A stretch of DNA of 64,000 bases from NCBI RefSeq assembly GCF_000002425.4, contig NC_037257.1:17178206-17242205 (forward strand), given 5' to 3'. The stretch's first letter is position 1. The number at the start of each line of letters is the position of its first letter. This stretch comes from Physcomitrium patens (lineage: Eukaryota; Streptophyta; Bryopsida; Funariales; Funariaceae). The notes under the pieces are model-generated. The model was given only the letters and a program-made list of their open reading frames with translations. It was not told where the DNA came from and did no database searches. Both the position numbers and the translations under genes were made by a program. This document shows, in pieces, positions 1 through 12,400 of the stretch.

Positions 1-2279
1 GTCATAAATCTTACAACTATTTATCAAATTTTTAATCTTGATTACAAATTTTTATATGTTTGAATCTTCAAGCAAATAATAAGTACATAAAATTTGAAAA
101 AAATTGAAGTTACCAATTAGAAAAAGAACTCCTAATTTTTTCAAGTGTTAGCCATCCTTCTTATCTAATTTAGATGTTGATCTTCTAGCACCAATAATTC
201 TATGTTGGATTGTTTACTTATTAGCCATGTTATAATATAGTAGCACGTATGTAACAACTTAAAATGTATTTGAGGCTTGAGTCTTAAACAAATTATTGTC
301 AATATGCATATCCAAAAAATTTCATTCAGAAATAAGAAGCACCCAATAATTTTTTAGAAAGATTTTTATGCAACTTAATTACAATTATAAATTTATAAAT
401 CATAAATGATTCTTAAATGACCTAATATAGATAGACACAATAATAGTGAAGTCAACCACCAACTACTATGAAAGATACTACTTTGATTTATAATGAACTA
501 TCAAGCAATTTTAGTCATCTTAGTCCTATCTATGTTGGTAGTGTTTTTACTATAAGAAAAATTTGAAAATATTTGAATAGTGAATCTTAAACATTGAAAC
601 AACAATATCTAAGAATACACTCTTTGTCACACAATCCTAATTAGTTTATATAAATCACAACATACATCTAATATAGATGATAAGTGTAGCAAGAAACAAC
701 TATAGTGCAAATCAAAATGTGCAATGAAAAAGTTAACATATGAAATACACATGGATTTCATGACCAAGAATTTCTTAACTTGGATAGATATAAAAAGAAA
801 AAAGAAGAATTTTTAAGACAAAATTGTATTCTCATATATCCACAAGCACATTATTAATTATATCTCTACCTCTTAAATCCTAAATAACCAAAGGTTAGAA
901 TTTAGCTCATGAATGTTTTTAATAATTTATTGTATATCCAAAAATTTTAGCAAGTTGATGAAATTGGCTATCAACTTTGGTATCTATTTGCATAAAGAGT
1001 ATGTCTCTAATTTTTATAAAGATTCAAGAATCAAAATAAGTGGATATGAAATTTAAGATGTAAATAAAATGAGTAATAGTGGAACTTTGTGAATATACTA
1101 AGTTTGACCTATAAATCTATATTGTGATAAAATTCATAGGTATTCTTCAATTGTGATCATACATATGTTATAGATAATATCTATTCCTATTTGCATTTAG
1201 ATCTATAGATTAATGAACCACTCCTACAACTTCTTTTAGATACGCCTTCTATACTTGATTTTCATTCAAATGTCCTTACAATATACAAAACTATTCTAGT
1301 GATGGATCACAACCACAAGTCTATAGTACAAGAAAAACTTTTAACAGAATGAATGCTTAGAACATGACTTTGTCAAATATTAGACTTCCAAATATACCAC
1401 CATTTTGTACCAATTTGATTGTCATGTATACTACACTGCCAACAATAATTCATAGGATAAGAAAAAAATAAAGAATGGTAGTATTTCCAATACAATACAC
1501 TCATATGCAGCCACAATTAATGAAAGTAATCAAAGAGAAATCACTCCATCAAGTCTAATAACATAGAATTGGTACATAATAAGACTAGCCAGCATCATAC
1601 ACTACTATAATTTGGATAGGTTACTGATGTCTCAAATATTGCAAATAGAATTTAGATAGAATCTATGAGGCCACATGAAGTGGCTTTAAAAATATTGCAA
1701 TAATAATGCCTAAGAATACTTGAACTTAAGCAAAGCTTATGGAACATTGAAGGTAGCTATAAAACGTTGAATTTAGTAGATTCAAACATTATTTTGGCAT
1801 TGGTATTAGAAGTAAGCTGATCATTGACCTGAAAGTTGGTAAAAAAATCTTTGATAATTTCTATTGCCTTGATATAATGAAATATTACATATAAATTCCA
1901 TATGAAAAGTGGCCATGATTTATTGGATGTCAATATAAACATGCTGCCACTAATAATAAATGATCTTGATATATGTTTAGTTATCATAACTAGCAAGTAA
2001 GTATGACCTATATTTTTGACATGTTGTAATTTCACAATGTAATTAAATCACATTAAAATAATCTTAAAAACCATTATTTTATTGTCAAGTGAAGTCCATT
2101 GAGATAGTTTTCATTTGGATTAAGGCTAATAAAATTACTAATTATTTTTAACAAGTGTATAATGACCAATTTCAACACGAATTTTTGGCCTATGCTGAAA
2201 TTATACATGCAAAAGCCCATACCTCAAATAAGAAATAAAATTTGAGTATTTACAATTACTTCCCTATCAAGGACTTTGT
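1..2279. other. AT-rich intergenic DNA, no gene recognised
   Basis: The stretch is strongly AT-rich with stops in all frames. The only longer open frame (minus strand, 1757-2035, 92 codons) gives a protein with a vague resemblance to a retroelement integrase segment, too weak to call. Because a clear decayed Ty3/gypsy pol lies immediately to the right, this part may hold further fragments of dead retroelements. Confidence 0.6.
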
Positions 2280-4420
2280 ATGTACATAATTATGAACAAG
2301 GTCAGAGTACATAATTTATACTGCAATAAAAAGAACCAAAAAATGAAAATCTAAAGTTGCTTTGGAAATTATAGTATAATAGCATTGAACATCTTTAGAA
2401 ACTTTTATTCACAATCCATGAACAATACAACTACAACATAACTACAGTAGAAAATTTTCTTTGAGAATCTATACCATAGCAAACACTATCAACTTAATGC
2501 ACAAAGCATGCTTAGAAAATGTACTCAAATAAATAAAAATAGAACTAAAATTCTCTTGTATATTGAAATGATTTTGCAATCTCTTACTAACACATCTTGC
2601 ATCTTATAAAAACAATGATTTTTTACAATAGAATTTTCAATCTATTAACAAATATCAAAGATGAAACATTATTTGTTAATTTCATCTAAATATTATTCAT
2701 ATTTGAGGCTACCAAAAATCTATTGAAAGAAGTTCTAATGTCTTATTGAACTCAATATAATTAGCAACAAAGAAGTTATGGCATGCTTATAAGATACAAA
2801 GACATATTAGTCCTTTAATAATATTCACATATTTTTTAAAATAAGAAAAATCATCTTTAAACTTAAGTTTTTTAGATTCATCTTTTATGTTACTGGCACG
2901 TTGTTTAATGTAAAGAAGAAGAGGATTTATAGCCAATATCATGCTAAAATTAATCAAAAAATAAAGAATCCATTAAAATTAATATAATTAATGTTCAAAG
3001 ATATAATTATTTAAATTTTAAGAGTATTATATATTGTTGGTTGTTTATTGCCTCTCTCTTTTTTGACACAAGATATGACTACCTAAATAAAATATCTAAC
3101 AAATTTTAATATTTTCTAAGTTAATATATGAGATTCAAATTAAAACATAATAAAGATATATTCTATCATATGTCGCAACAAATTCAAAAACACAAGTCAA
3201 CATATAATACGCAAAGTTCTTATGATTTTTATATATAATTATTGAATGTAGAGTACCTTAAAACAAATGTATTCATTCTCAAAAAGAATCCACAATGGCT
3301 ATAAGTTCTATATTTTAAACATTATAATTAATCTTTGTAGCCAAAAATAATTTTAGAATAGAATGAAGTTAAATAATATCTCTCTTTTTCTTAATTTAGA
3401 TAAGAATATTCTTTAATAAAGTCTACAGCATTAATTTATATAAATAATAGCATGAAGAAGTCTAAATAAATCAAAAAAAGATATTATAATAAAGACAATC
3501 TTTAAGATTTAGAAATCCTTCTTAGCTTTAAATTTTTAATTAAGATTATATTTACATGTTAATTATATAAGTGAAGAGAAATCTTTAAATAATTTTTAAT
3601 AAAAATTATATGAAAATTTTTAAATTTAAGAAAATATTAAACATCTTATATTGTTTTTGAATTTGTCTAATATCAAATGATTTATCTCTTCTTTAGATAC
3701 ATCAATAAACCATTTTTAGATATGTAGTTAATAAATTCTACTTCATGTTTGTAAAATATATATATTCCTTTCATTAGCATATAATCCAACATCTTTTAGC
3801 TTTTATAAAATAAGTTATATATATTTTTAATATACTTTTGATTTTAAAAAATAAAATAACATGTCATCTAAGTAGCATATAAGAATATTGTTGAAGAACT
3901 TATAAAATATGTTGTTTATTAAAATGTTAAAAGACAACTAATACATTTGTAAGTATAAAAGATATAACATTATATTCAAAATGTGCATGTCTTATTTAAA
4001 ATTTTAATCTTTTATTCATCTCCTTTCTTGATGTACACTAAATTATAGAATTGTTAAAGATTTTTTTTAGTACAAATCTTAGCTTGATCCAATTGGTTAA
4101 AAAATTTAAATATCAATAGTGATAAATAATAATTTTTAATTATCATCTTATTAAGTCTATGTTTTTTCAAATATTTAAGACTTAATGATGCTTTTTACAA
4201 CCTCTAATTAATATTAGAATTATGAAATTGAAATCAAAGAAGACATAGAATAATAAGATTTGAATAACATTAAATTATATTTAAAATAGATATATGTTTA
4301 ATTTAAGTGTCAATTTTAATAATTATACTTCTTTAATAATAAAACCTAATATAAGAAATTATATATCCATAACTACAACTAATACAAGATGAGTTTTTTT
4401 TTATTAATATTAGGTTATCC
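2280..4420 (-). mobile_element. Heavily decayed Ty3/gypsy pol remnant (antisense)
   Basis: Read on the minus strand, with many stops and small shifts, this stretch lines up along its length with the pol of the intact chromovirus at 7720-14053 and in the same order. From high to low coordinates: a trace of the protease end (about 4350), the RT entry motif (LNKMIIKN, then NQLDQAKI, about 4100-4180), the RT segment EYNVISF (about 3950), the post-RT motif EFINYISKNGLL (about 3700), the RNase H core ELIAIVDSF and YKNHKNF (about 3200-3300), the integrase zinc-finger neighbourhood FNKTLELLSIDFW (about 2740) and an integrase-core trace SSIFIYLSTFSKHA (about 2500). Most differences from the intact copy raise AT content. 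LTRs were not found and both ends are approximate. It is surely non-functional. Confidence 0.72.
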
Positions 4421-4477
4421 TTCTTTGCAAAAAAAAACACCTAAAAGTATGTTGAAGTTCCAAAATCTAGAAGAACT

Positions 4478-4509
<32 letters not shown>

Positions 4510-5968
4510 ATATTAATGCTAATTGATATTGCTACACCCCACATGACCTCAATACTACTTGGATTAATTAAAAAACATGCTTGTATCCTTTGGCAACTAA
4601 ATATTTATCCAAAAATAGAATAAATTTTAAAATTTAAAATTTTTGGCAGCCAAATTATAAATCACAATTTTGAAGGAAAAAAATAAAATAAAATATGTTT
4701 TTGAAAAAAAAACAGCTTGCAATCTATTATTTCATGAAATATTCATTGTCTCCCTCTCAACCACCACTCTTTTTTAAAGCAAAGGAAGAGAGAAAATTGC
4801 AAAAGAAAGTAGCATATATGTAGATAGTTGTTAATAATGAGCATTTTAACAAAACATTTTAGAACATTCTAAGATTCTTGAGATCCACACAAAACTTTTA
4901 AGAACTAGCAAGAACCTTCTAGAGTCTCAACAGGACTCCTCAAAATCTGATAGAATATTCTAAACATTCTAGAATCTTTATAGAAAACCATAGAGGATTC
5001 TAGAAGCTTCCTATGAGCTAAAATAAATTCTTTTAGTTGGGTGGTTTATTAAACCATGTGCAAGAATTGATTCTGGTTGATCTTTTTTTTAACTAATTGC
5101 ATTTGTGATTTGAAATCCAACTACGTTCCATTCTAAATTAAGTTAATTTAATTCAATCAAATGAAAACTAATTTGGCTCATCTCTGTTGAATTCCATCCC
5201 GCTGGAATTCATTCATTCAACTAGAATTTCGTCATTTGGTCCTGAATTTTACATAGTTTATTTCAGATTTAATTATATCTTTTTTGCACGTTATTGAACA
5301 ATTTTTTGTATTTTAATGAAGTGATTAAAATTACCAAATTTCAAAGAAAAAATAGTTTGTAGAGTGAAATAATTCCAAAATTAATGGGAATTTTACCACT
5401 TGTGCTAAGAGTTTGGATGTACTGGTCATAATTTTTTTTATGAATTTTAAAGATAAGAGCAAGTCTCTATGAATTTTAAAAGTAACTAGAAGAAAAAAGG
5501 ATGGAAATAGAATTCTGGATATCTACCAAACTGCTATTTCCATGGAAAAAATGACTTCAAAAATTAGATTTCTGACCCATGAATTACTCTGGAGAGAAAC
5601 TTTCAGGATTTTCGGAAAAAGTTATCATTTTCAATGAATTTCCAAAGGATTTTGTACTAATTCTATAACATGGGAAAACTAAGGAAAATTTGGTTAAAAT
5701 GCCAATTAAATCTGAAAAAATTGATCTATTGGATGGCGATAGAGGGTATGACCAGAATTCAACAAGATTGACCTTGAGCAAAAAAATATTGTTTTTTTTT
5801 TTTTTTTTTTTTTTTTTTTCTTAATTGTGATTAAACAGAGTTAATTAAATTCATCAAATTCCCCAAATCAGTGAGTTTTTTTTTGAAATTTCATATAAAA
5901 TGAATCATATTTATTTTTCAGCTATTTTGATTTTTAGAGTTATGGATTAAAGCATACTGATTCAAACA

Positions 5969-6000
<32 letters not shown>

Positions 6001-6480
6001 CAATATGACAAAGAAAGGTGTTTTTAACTTTCTTATTTTTTAAGAAATTTAGGATAAAATATTCACATGATAAAATTAAGTTTTGCAAAATCATCTATAT
6101 CTTTCTATACCAGTGTCAAACATTTTGTGAATGTATCAATTGATTTAACCAAGTCGATTCAATGTGTCACAATGATTTTTTGTTGTTTTGAGAATTTTCA
6201 ACTTATGCTTAATACTTCCAAGTCTTTCTTTTCTTTTCTTTCTCTCTCTTTATTTACTGTGAAATTCCAGAAAAACTCATTGAATTATTGTTATATTGAA
6301 ACTAAGAATTATAATCAGCAATATTTTCAACCATTCAAAATTTTGAAAACTTCAACTGAGTCATTTTGGACTGAAATTCACATGTAAACTTGAACTTTAA
6401 AATCATAAAGTAAAAAATAAATAAATAAATTCAACTTGTATTAATAAAGATTATTCCAAAATCTAAATTATTTTATTGAA

Positions 6481-6514
<34 letters not shown>

Positions 6515-7719
6515 CTATATTACATACGTCTTTGAAACTATAATACATTCTTTGAATTTTTTTACATTAATTTTTAATTTCATTTTATAAAAAACTCTCA
6601 AATTTTATTTAAAGTAACACAATTACATTTCACTTTTTGAATTGAAAAGGCTTGCAAGTAAGATTATACATAAAACAATACTCTGATTGCAGTACTTATT
6701 TATAAATATAAATAAATATTCATGTTGTGATTTTTAAATATCTTAAAACATACTTTGCTACAAAAACTTGTATTGATAATTATTTGGAAACATAACCCAC
6801 AAACTACTTAAATAACTGTGTTGAAATTTGTCAAATTTTGATAGTTTTCTCATCCATAAACTCAAATGAAGGGTGGATTCTAAAAGTTTGATGATATTCA
6901 CCTTAATTATAAATGGCTCTCCCATCAACAATGTTTGTCAAATTGATGGAGGTCAATGTCAATAGTATCAAGTTTCAACCCAAAGGCTATTGGTACACCA
7001 ACAATCCACATCCACAATCTACACATTGACACATTTATGTGTTGTGGATCTAATACAAAATGCCTTCCAAAGTTTAATAATATTTCTTTTAAAGAAAATA
7101 TATAACATATAAAAATAAGAATAAACCTTTGATCAATCTAAAATTAATAAAATTTTCATATTTTATTTCAATTAGGATATTATATTGACTTTGTTTATTT
7201 ATTGTGCATTCACATTACAATAATATGCATTTATTTTAAAAAATGTTGAAGAAAAAAAAATCTTATTTATAAAAAAAAGAAAAAAGAAAAAAAAAAAACA
7301 TTACTTTGTGTGCATTTTTTTGTCTTGATTAATTTGCACATGTGTATATTTGATAAGTTTAAATCTCTTGTATAGAATATCCATTTGTATTACAGGATTG
7401 AAAGAAGAACTGAATTGAAGACTTGATTTGGAGCATATGTAATAATGAGAATTAAAGAATTTATGATTTTTAAATATAATTCTAGGTAATTCTATACATT
7501 AAATAATTGCAATTTTACAACATTGTATCCAAAAAATCAATTTATGTGTATATATATCATTTGTAAAAATATCTTTTTATATAGAACTATAAATAAGAAG
7601 ATATGTAGATTTACTTTGACTTGATTATTTATTTGTCTGATAATCTTCAAGGTCATGGCATTGAAATATGATGAGGTTGATAATAAATAAAAGTACATTT
7701 TAAAATAAATCATGCTTAC
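4421..7719. other. AT-rich intergenic DNA with microsatellites
   Basis: No gene is recognised. It holds (TA)n tracts at 4478-4505, 5973-6000 and 6487-6514 and a run of 28 T at 5792-5819. A cluster of TTCTAGA-like words lies at about 4860-5010, including TTCTAGAAGCTTC near 4992-5005, which has the form of a heat-shock element but no gene beside it. The open frame at 6067-6387 is low-complexity and resembles nothing known to me. Confidence 0.6.
7715..7719. repeat. Target-site duplication, left copy
   Basis: CTTAC directly before the 5' LTR; the identical CTTAC follows the 3' LTR at 14054-14058. Five bases is the normal duplication length for Ty3/gypsy integrases. Confidence 0.95.
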
Positions 7720-8249
7720 TGTCACGGACATACATATAATTACCTATATGAATAGATAAAAGTATGTAAAAGTAGGTTAATTGTGTAATATCTTCTAGAG
7801 AAGCTTCTTAGAAGCTTCATAGACGCTGCTTTGACTTTATAGGAGTCTATAGTTGACTTTTAGGTTAGAAACTTGGTCAACAAGTTAGCCATGTGCCACG
7901 CATGTTGGAAGCTTAAAGAACAAGCTAACTACGTGGTCCATCCATAGAAAACTTGCCTTGCAAGCAAAGGCATGTGGCCTAGAAAGTCAACATATATTGG
8001 AGGTCTTATAGAACATCGCCACGTGGCTTCTAGTTAGATAGTATATATAGAGGCAAGAGTGAAGCCCTCTTCACTCTTGTCAACTCCTTTCTTGCTTCTA
8101 GTCTAGTTTCAAGGGTCTCTAGTTTTCTTGTATTTTGGCAATAGCCATTCCAGTTTCTTTCTTAATATACATATTCCTATTTTGTCCTATTTCTTTTTGA
8201 GAAAAGTCTCACTTACTCTTTAGCTTTCATCGAGTTCTTGTCCCTGACA
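7720..8249 (+). repeat. 5' LTR of the chromovirus
   Basis: 530 bp beginning TGTCACGG and ending CCCTGACA, with 5-bp inverted ends. The inferred U3 is 7720-8072. It holds two GAAGCTTC words (7800-7807, 7811-7818), a 10-bp G-box palindrome GCCACGTGGC (8018-8027) and a TATA box TATATATAG (8042-8050). Transcription is predicted to start at A8073, preceded by C as in the YR rule. A perfect 10-bp stem with a 4-nt loop (8055-8064 with 8069-8078) straddles the predicted start. Confidence 0.95.
8042..8073 (+). promoter_or_regulatory. LTR core promoter: TATA box and predicted start site
   Basis: TATATATAG at 8042-8050 is the only strong TATA box in the LTR. A start at A8073 would lie 31 nt from the first T of the box, the usual plant distance, and is independently suggested because the 11 nt starting there are complementary to the primer site after the LTR. 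No transcript data are available, so the exact start is inferred. Confidence 0.65.
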
Positions 8250-8251
8250 GA

Positions 8252-8262
8252 TTGACAAGAGT
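8252..8262 (+). promoter_or_regulatory. Primer-binding site of the self-priming (Tf1) type
   Basis: TTGACAAGAGT begins 2 nt after the LTR end. It is the exact reverse complement of ACTCTTGTCAA at 8073-8083, the predicted first 11 nt of the transcript. In Tf1 and its relatives the first 11 nt of the mRNA fold back, pair with the site next to the LTR, are cleaved off and prime minus-strand synthesis. The match does not extend at either end: the flanking pairs are A with C. The 2-nt gap to the LTR fits removal of two bases by integrase. Confidence 0.75.
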
Positions 8263-8462
8263 ACACTTACAATATCAGAGCTTTGTCTTTTCTTGATTAA
8301 GAGTGGATTACCCCTTTTTTCTTGATAAGACATAAGCGCATTAGAAGTTGCGGATTACCCTCTTTTAAACTGATATTGTTCTTAGTATTTTCTTTGTTAT
8401 CAATTCCTCTCTTCTATTTGTTTTGAGCGTTGTTAGACATCTTCTCTTTTCTAAGTGCTACT

Positions 8463-9470
8463 ATGGCAGAGCTTGTTGAAATGAAGAGTGCAATGGCACA
8501 GATGCAAGAACAATTGAGGGAGTTAATGCTTGCGATGCATCAACTCAATTTACCACCACAAGGAGCAACAAGAATGGTAGGAAGTGAAGATATAGAGATG
8601 ATTGGGGCTACTTCAACATCTGCACCAAACCATGTCCCTTCTCCCAGAATGGAACACCCTTCGAGTGTTAGAGAACCGAGAGTTGCCTTGCCCGAGAAGT
8701 TTGATGGTACCAGATCCAAGTTTCGAGGATTCATCAATCAGGTCCAACTAGTGATTGAACTTCAACCCCAGAGCTATCCAACTCCAGGGTCACAAGTAAG
8801 ATTCATTGGTACACTTCTTTCACGTTTAGCATTGTCATGGTTTTCATCTTTTCTTGAACGACGAGATCCAATATTGGATAATCTGGAGGCTTTTTTGGCG
8901 GAGTTTCGATCCATGTTTGGAGAACATGATGCAATTCGTGTTGCAACCAACAAGATCCGTATTTTGCGACAAGGCAATCGATCAGTAACATTATATGCTT
9001 CGCAATTTCGACAACTTGCAACTGATATCAAGTAGGATGATGCCGCACTTGTGAGTCAATTTCTCTACGGATTACAATATGAAGTAAAGAAATTGATGCT
9101 TAATTTACCTGATCCTCAAACATTGAGTCAAGCAATTGACTTTGCTGTGAAGTGCGACAATCGACTTTTTGAATTTCGATCCGAGAGTCGCACAAGTGGG
9201 CCTCAACGTTACTACAATTCAATGGCAACACCGACGTCTCCTCAACACATACCTTCGAAAGTAGAGGATATGCAAATTGATGCGGTACGTTTCAAACCTC
9301 TTACTGAGCAAGAAAAGTCTCGTCGTCGACAAGAAGGATTGTGCTTATATTGTGGAGAACCTAAGCACACTGCTCAACATTGTCCAAAGAAGCGACGTAA
9401 CTACAAAATGAGGAGTACGGCTGTCAAAGAAGACAGTATGTCGGAAAACGAGTACGTCCAGCTACAATAG
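8463..9470 (+). pseudogene. gag: gag of the chromovirus, one in-frame stop
   Basis: The frame starts at ATG 8463 (MAELVEMK) and runs 336 codons, interrupted by TAG at 9033-9035. It would encode the structural capsid and nucleocapsid polyprotein of the virus-like particle. The N-terminal part is a short coiled-coil-like stretch (ELVEMKSAMAQMQEQLREL). The capsid core follows, with RQGNRSV around 8970. A CCHC zinc knuckle (CX2CX4HX4C, CLYCGEPKHTAQHC) lies at about 9340-9390, followed by a basic tail. The frame continues cleanly after the stop (DDAALVSQFLYGL). Related Gags have Trp at the stop position, so a single TGG to TAG change explains it. The last 70 nt overlap the pol frame. Confidence 0.88.
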
Positions 9471-12400
9471 GGACCGTGCGGCTGGAATCTTGTACAACTT
9501 CTAATAAAGGTCCTATCCTCTCCTCAAAACCATCTCCTTGTTTTATAATAGATGTGCGTTTAGGACCTAATAATTACAAAGCCTCTGCCTTGGTAGATTC
9601 AGGAGCCTCATCTTGTTTTTTAGATGAAGAATTTGCTAGATGTCATAGAATATCATTAATACAAAAAACTAAACCTGTACACGTAGAAATCATAGATGGT
9701 CGTCCGTTGTCTTCTGGAGATGTAACTCACGAAACACTTCCTGTAGATGTAGTAATAAATGGTCATAGCAGTTGCGTAATTTTTAATATAATTAGATCTC
9801 CCTCTAATCCAGTAATTTTAGGCTTATCATGGTTAGAAAAGTATAATCCTCGAATAGATTGGATTTCTCGTAAACTTGATTTTCCTCAGAGCATTAGTAA
9901 CAGTTCTATTAACCAAGTAAAAAACCATGAGTCTAGTATAGTAAAACTCACACCTATAGGTGCAAAAGCATTTATACACGCAGCAAAAGAAGGATCAACT
10001 TTTGCTATTTATGCTGCACCTATTTCTGAAAGCGTAAAGACTTCAAGTGGCATTCCAAGTCAATATCAGGATTATCAAGACGTTTTTGAGAAAAAGAATG
10101 CAGATATTCTTCCTGAGCATCGCCCATACGATTGTTCAATCGATCTCAAGGAAGGAACTCAGCCACCATTTGGACCAATTTACAGTTTATCGCAAGATGA
10201 GTTGGCTGAACTCAAGACATATATTGACGAGAATTTAGCGAAGAATTTCATACGCCATTCAAAATCTCCAGCAGGAGCTCCAATTTTATTCGTAAAGAAA
10301 AAAGATGGATCTTTACGAATGTGTGTTGACTATCGAGGACTCAACAAGATCACAATCAAGAACAGGTATCCATTACCTTTGATATCATGACTCCTTGACC
10401 AGTTAAATCAAGCTAAGATCTATACAAAAATAGATCTAAGAGGAGCATATAATCTAGTACGGATCAAAGAAGGAGATGAATGGAAGACTGCGTTTCGAAC
10501 CAGGTACGGGCATTTTGAATATAATGTCATGCCTTTTGGACTCACGAATGCACCAGCTGCTTTTCAACATCTCATGAATGATGTATTTCGTGAATTCTTA
10601 GACAATTTTGTCGTCTGCTACCTAGACGATATCCTGATTTATTCTAAGAATGTTGAAGAACATGAAATACATGTTCGTCAAGTATTACAAAAACTCAGAG
10701 ATGCAGGATTGTACGCCAAGATGGAAAAGTGTGTATTTCACACTACTCAAGTTGACTTTTTAGGATACATCATTTCAAATGATGGTCTTATGATGGATTC
10801 TAAGAAAGTCCAAACAATCATGGATTGGAAGATTCCAAAGACTATGAGAGATGTCCAATGTTTCTTGGGATTTGCCAATTACTATCGGATCTTCATCAAA
10901 GACTTCTCACGAGTTGCAGCTCCACTTACACGCTTGACTAGTAAAGATAAATTCCAATGGAATCAAGAAGCGGAAGCAGCATTTGAAGCCTTGAAGACAT
11001 CGTTTGTCTCTGCACCAGTCTTATATCGTGTTGATTTTTCCAAGGCATTTTTTATGGAAACAGACACATCGGATTTTGCCTTGGGTGCAGTTTTATCACA
11101 AATGGGAACAGATGACAAACTTCATCCGATAGCTTTTCATTCAAGAAAATTCTCAGCAGCCGAGATTAATTATGAGATCCACGATAAAGAACTTCTTGCA
11201 ATCGTGGATTCCTTTCAAGAATGGCGTCATTATCTAGAAGGTGCTTCTAGTCCAGTCACTGTGTATACAGATCACAAGAACCTCGAGTATTTCATGTCAG
11301 CACGCGTGTTGAATCGTCGTCAAGCTCGTTGGAGTATGTCTTTGTCAAGATTCGAGTTCATTATCACTTATCGGCCAGGAAAACAACAAGGTTTGTCCGA
11401 TGCCCTGTCTAGACGTTCTTATTTTGCACCAAAAGAAGGAGATGCAGCTTTTGAGCAACAAAGAACGGTCCTCTTGAAACCGGAGCAATTTCATCTCCGA
11501 GCAGTGAAATCAACATTGACTGTTGATTCAACTTTTCTCAAGCAAATCCAGTCCAGTATGTCCTCAGACCCTCTTGTTCATGATATCGAGAATAATTCTT
11601 CCAAGTCTCATGATTCTTCTAAGTTCGAGTTCAAGAATAATCTATTATATTTTGAAGGACGCCTATATGTTCCAGAAGGAAAAGCACGTTTGCGTATTCT
11701 TCAAGCACGTCATGACTTTCCAGCAGCAGGGCACTTTGGATATAATAAGACTCTGGAACTCATATCAAGAGATTTTTGGTGGCCACAAATGTGGAAGTCA
11801 GTCAAAGACTTTGTACAATCATGTGATATTTGTTCAAGATCAAAAATTCCTCGACATCGACCTTACGGACTTCTTCAGCCATTACCTATACCAGAACAAC
11901 CATGGTCTTTTGTTTCTATGGATTTCATCACAGATCTTCCAAACTCAAGATCTTATGATTCTATATTTGTGATAGTAGATCGTTTCACCAAGATGGCACA
12001 TTTTATGCCATGTACAAAATCTATCACAGGTGAAGAAACAGCTAAGCTTTTCATTGATAATATCTATCGCTATCATGGATTACCTAAAGATATCATATCG
12101 GATAGGGGAACTCAATTTGTGTCGAGATTCTGGAGGACTCTTTTCAAGATTTTAAAAGTGGACATAAAGCTATCTTCAGCTTTCCATCCTCAAACTGATG
12201 GACAAACAGAGCGCGTAAACCAAGTCTTGGAACAGTATTTAAGGTGTACCATCAACTACCAACAAGATGATTGGACAAACCTTCTGCCATTGGCAGAGTT
12301 TGCTTATAATAATACGGTACATTCCTCCACGCAACAAACACCTTTCTTTGCCAATTATGGCTATCATCCACGACTTGATACTTTTGATTTTTCAAAAGTT

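Noticed and set aside
1757-2035. Integrase-like 92-codon frame
   Set aside because: Resemblance is limited to a few scattered residues, so it is not safe to call.
4986-5010. Heat-shock element TTCTAGAAGCTTC
   Set aside because: The word is good, but no gene or element that it could regulate is recognisable nearby.
8271-8285. Initiator-Met-tRNA-like primer site (TATCAGAGC at 8273-8281)
   Set aside because: It lacks the TGG that pairs with the tRNA CCA end and starts more than 20 nt after the LTR. The 11-nt self-complementary site at 8252-8262 fits position and length much better.
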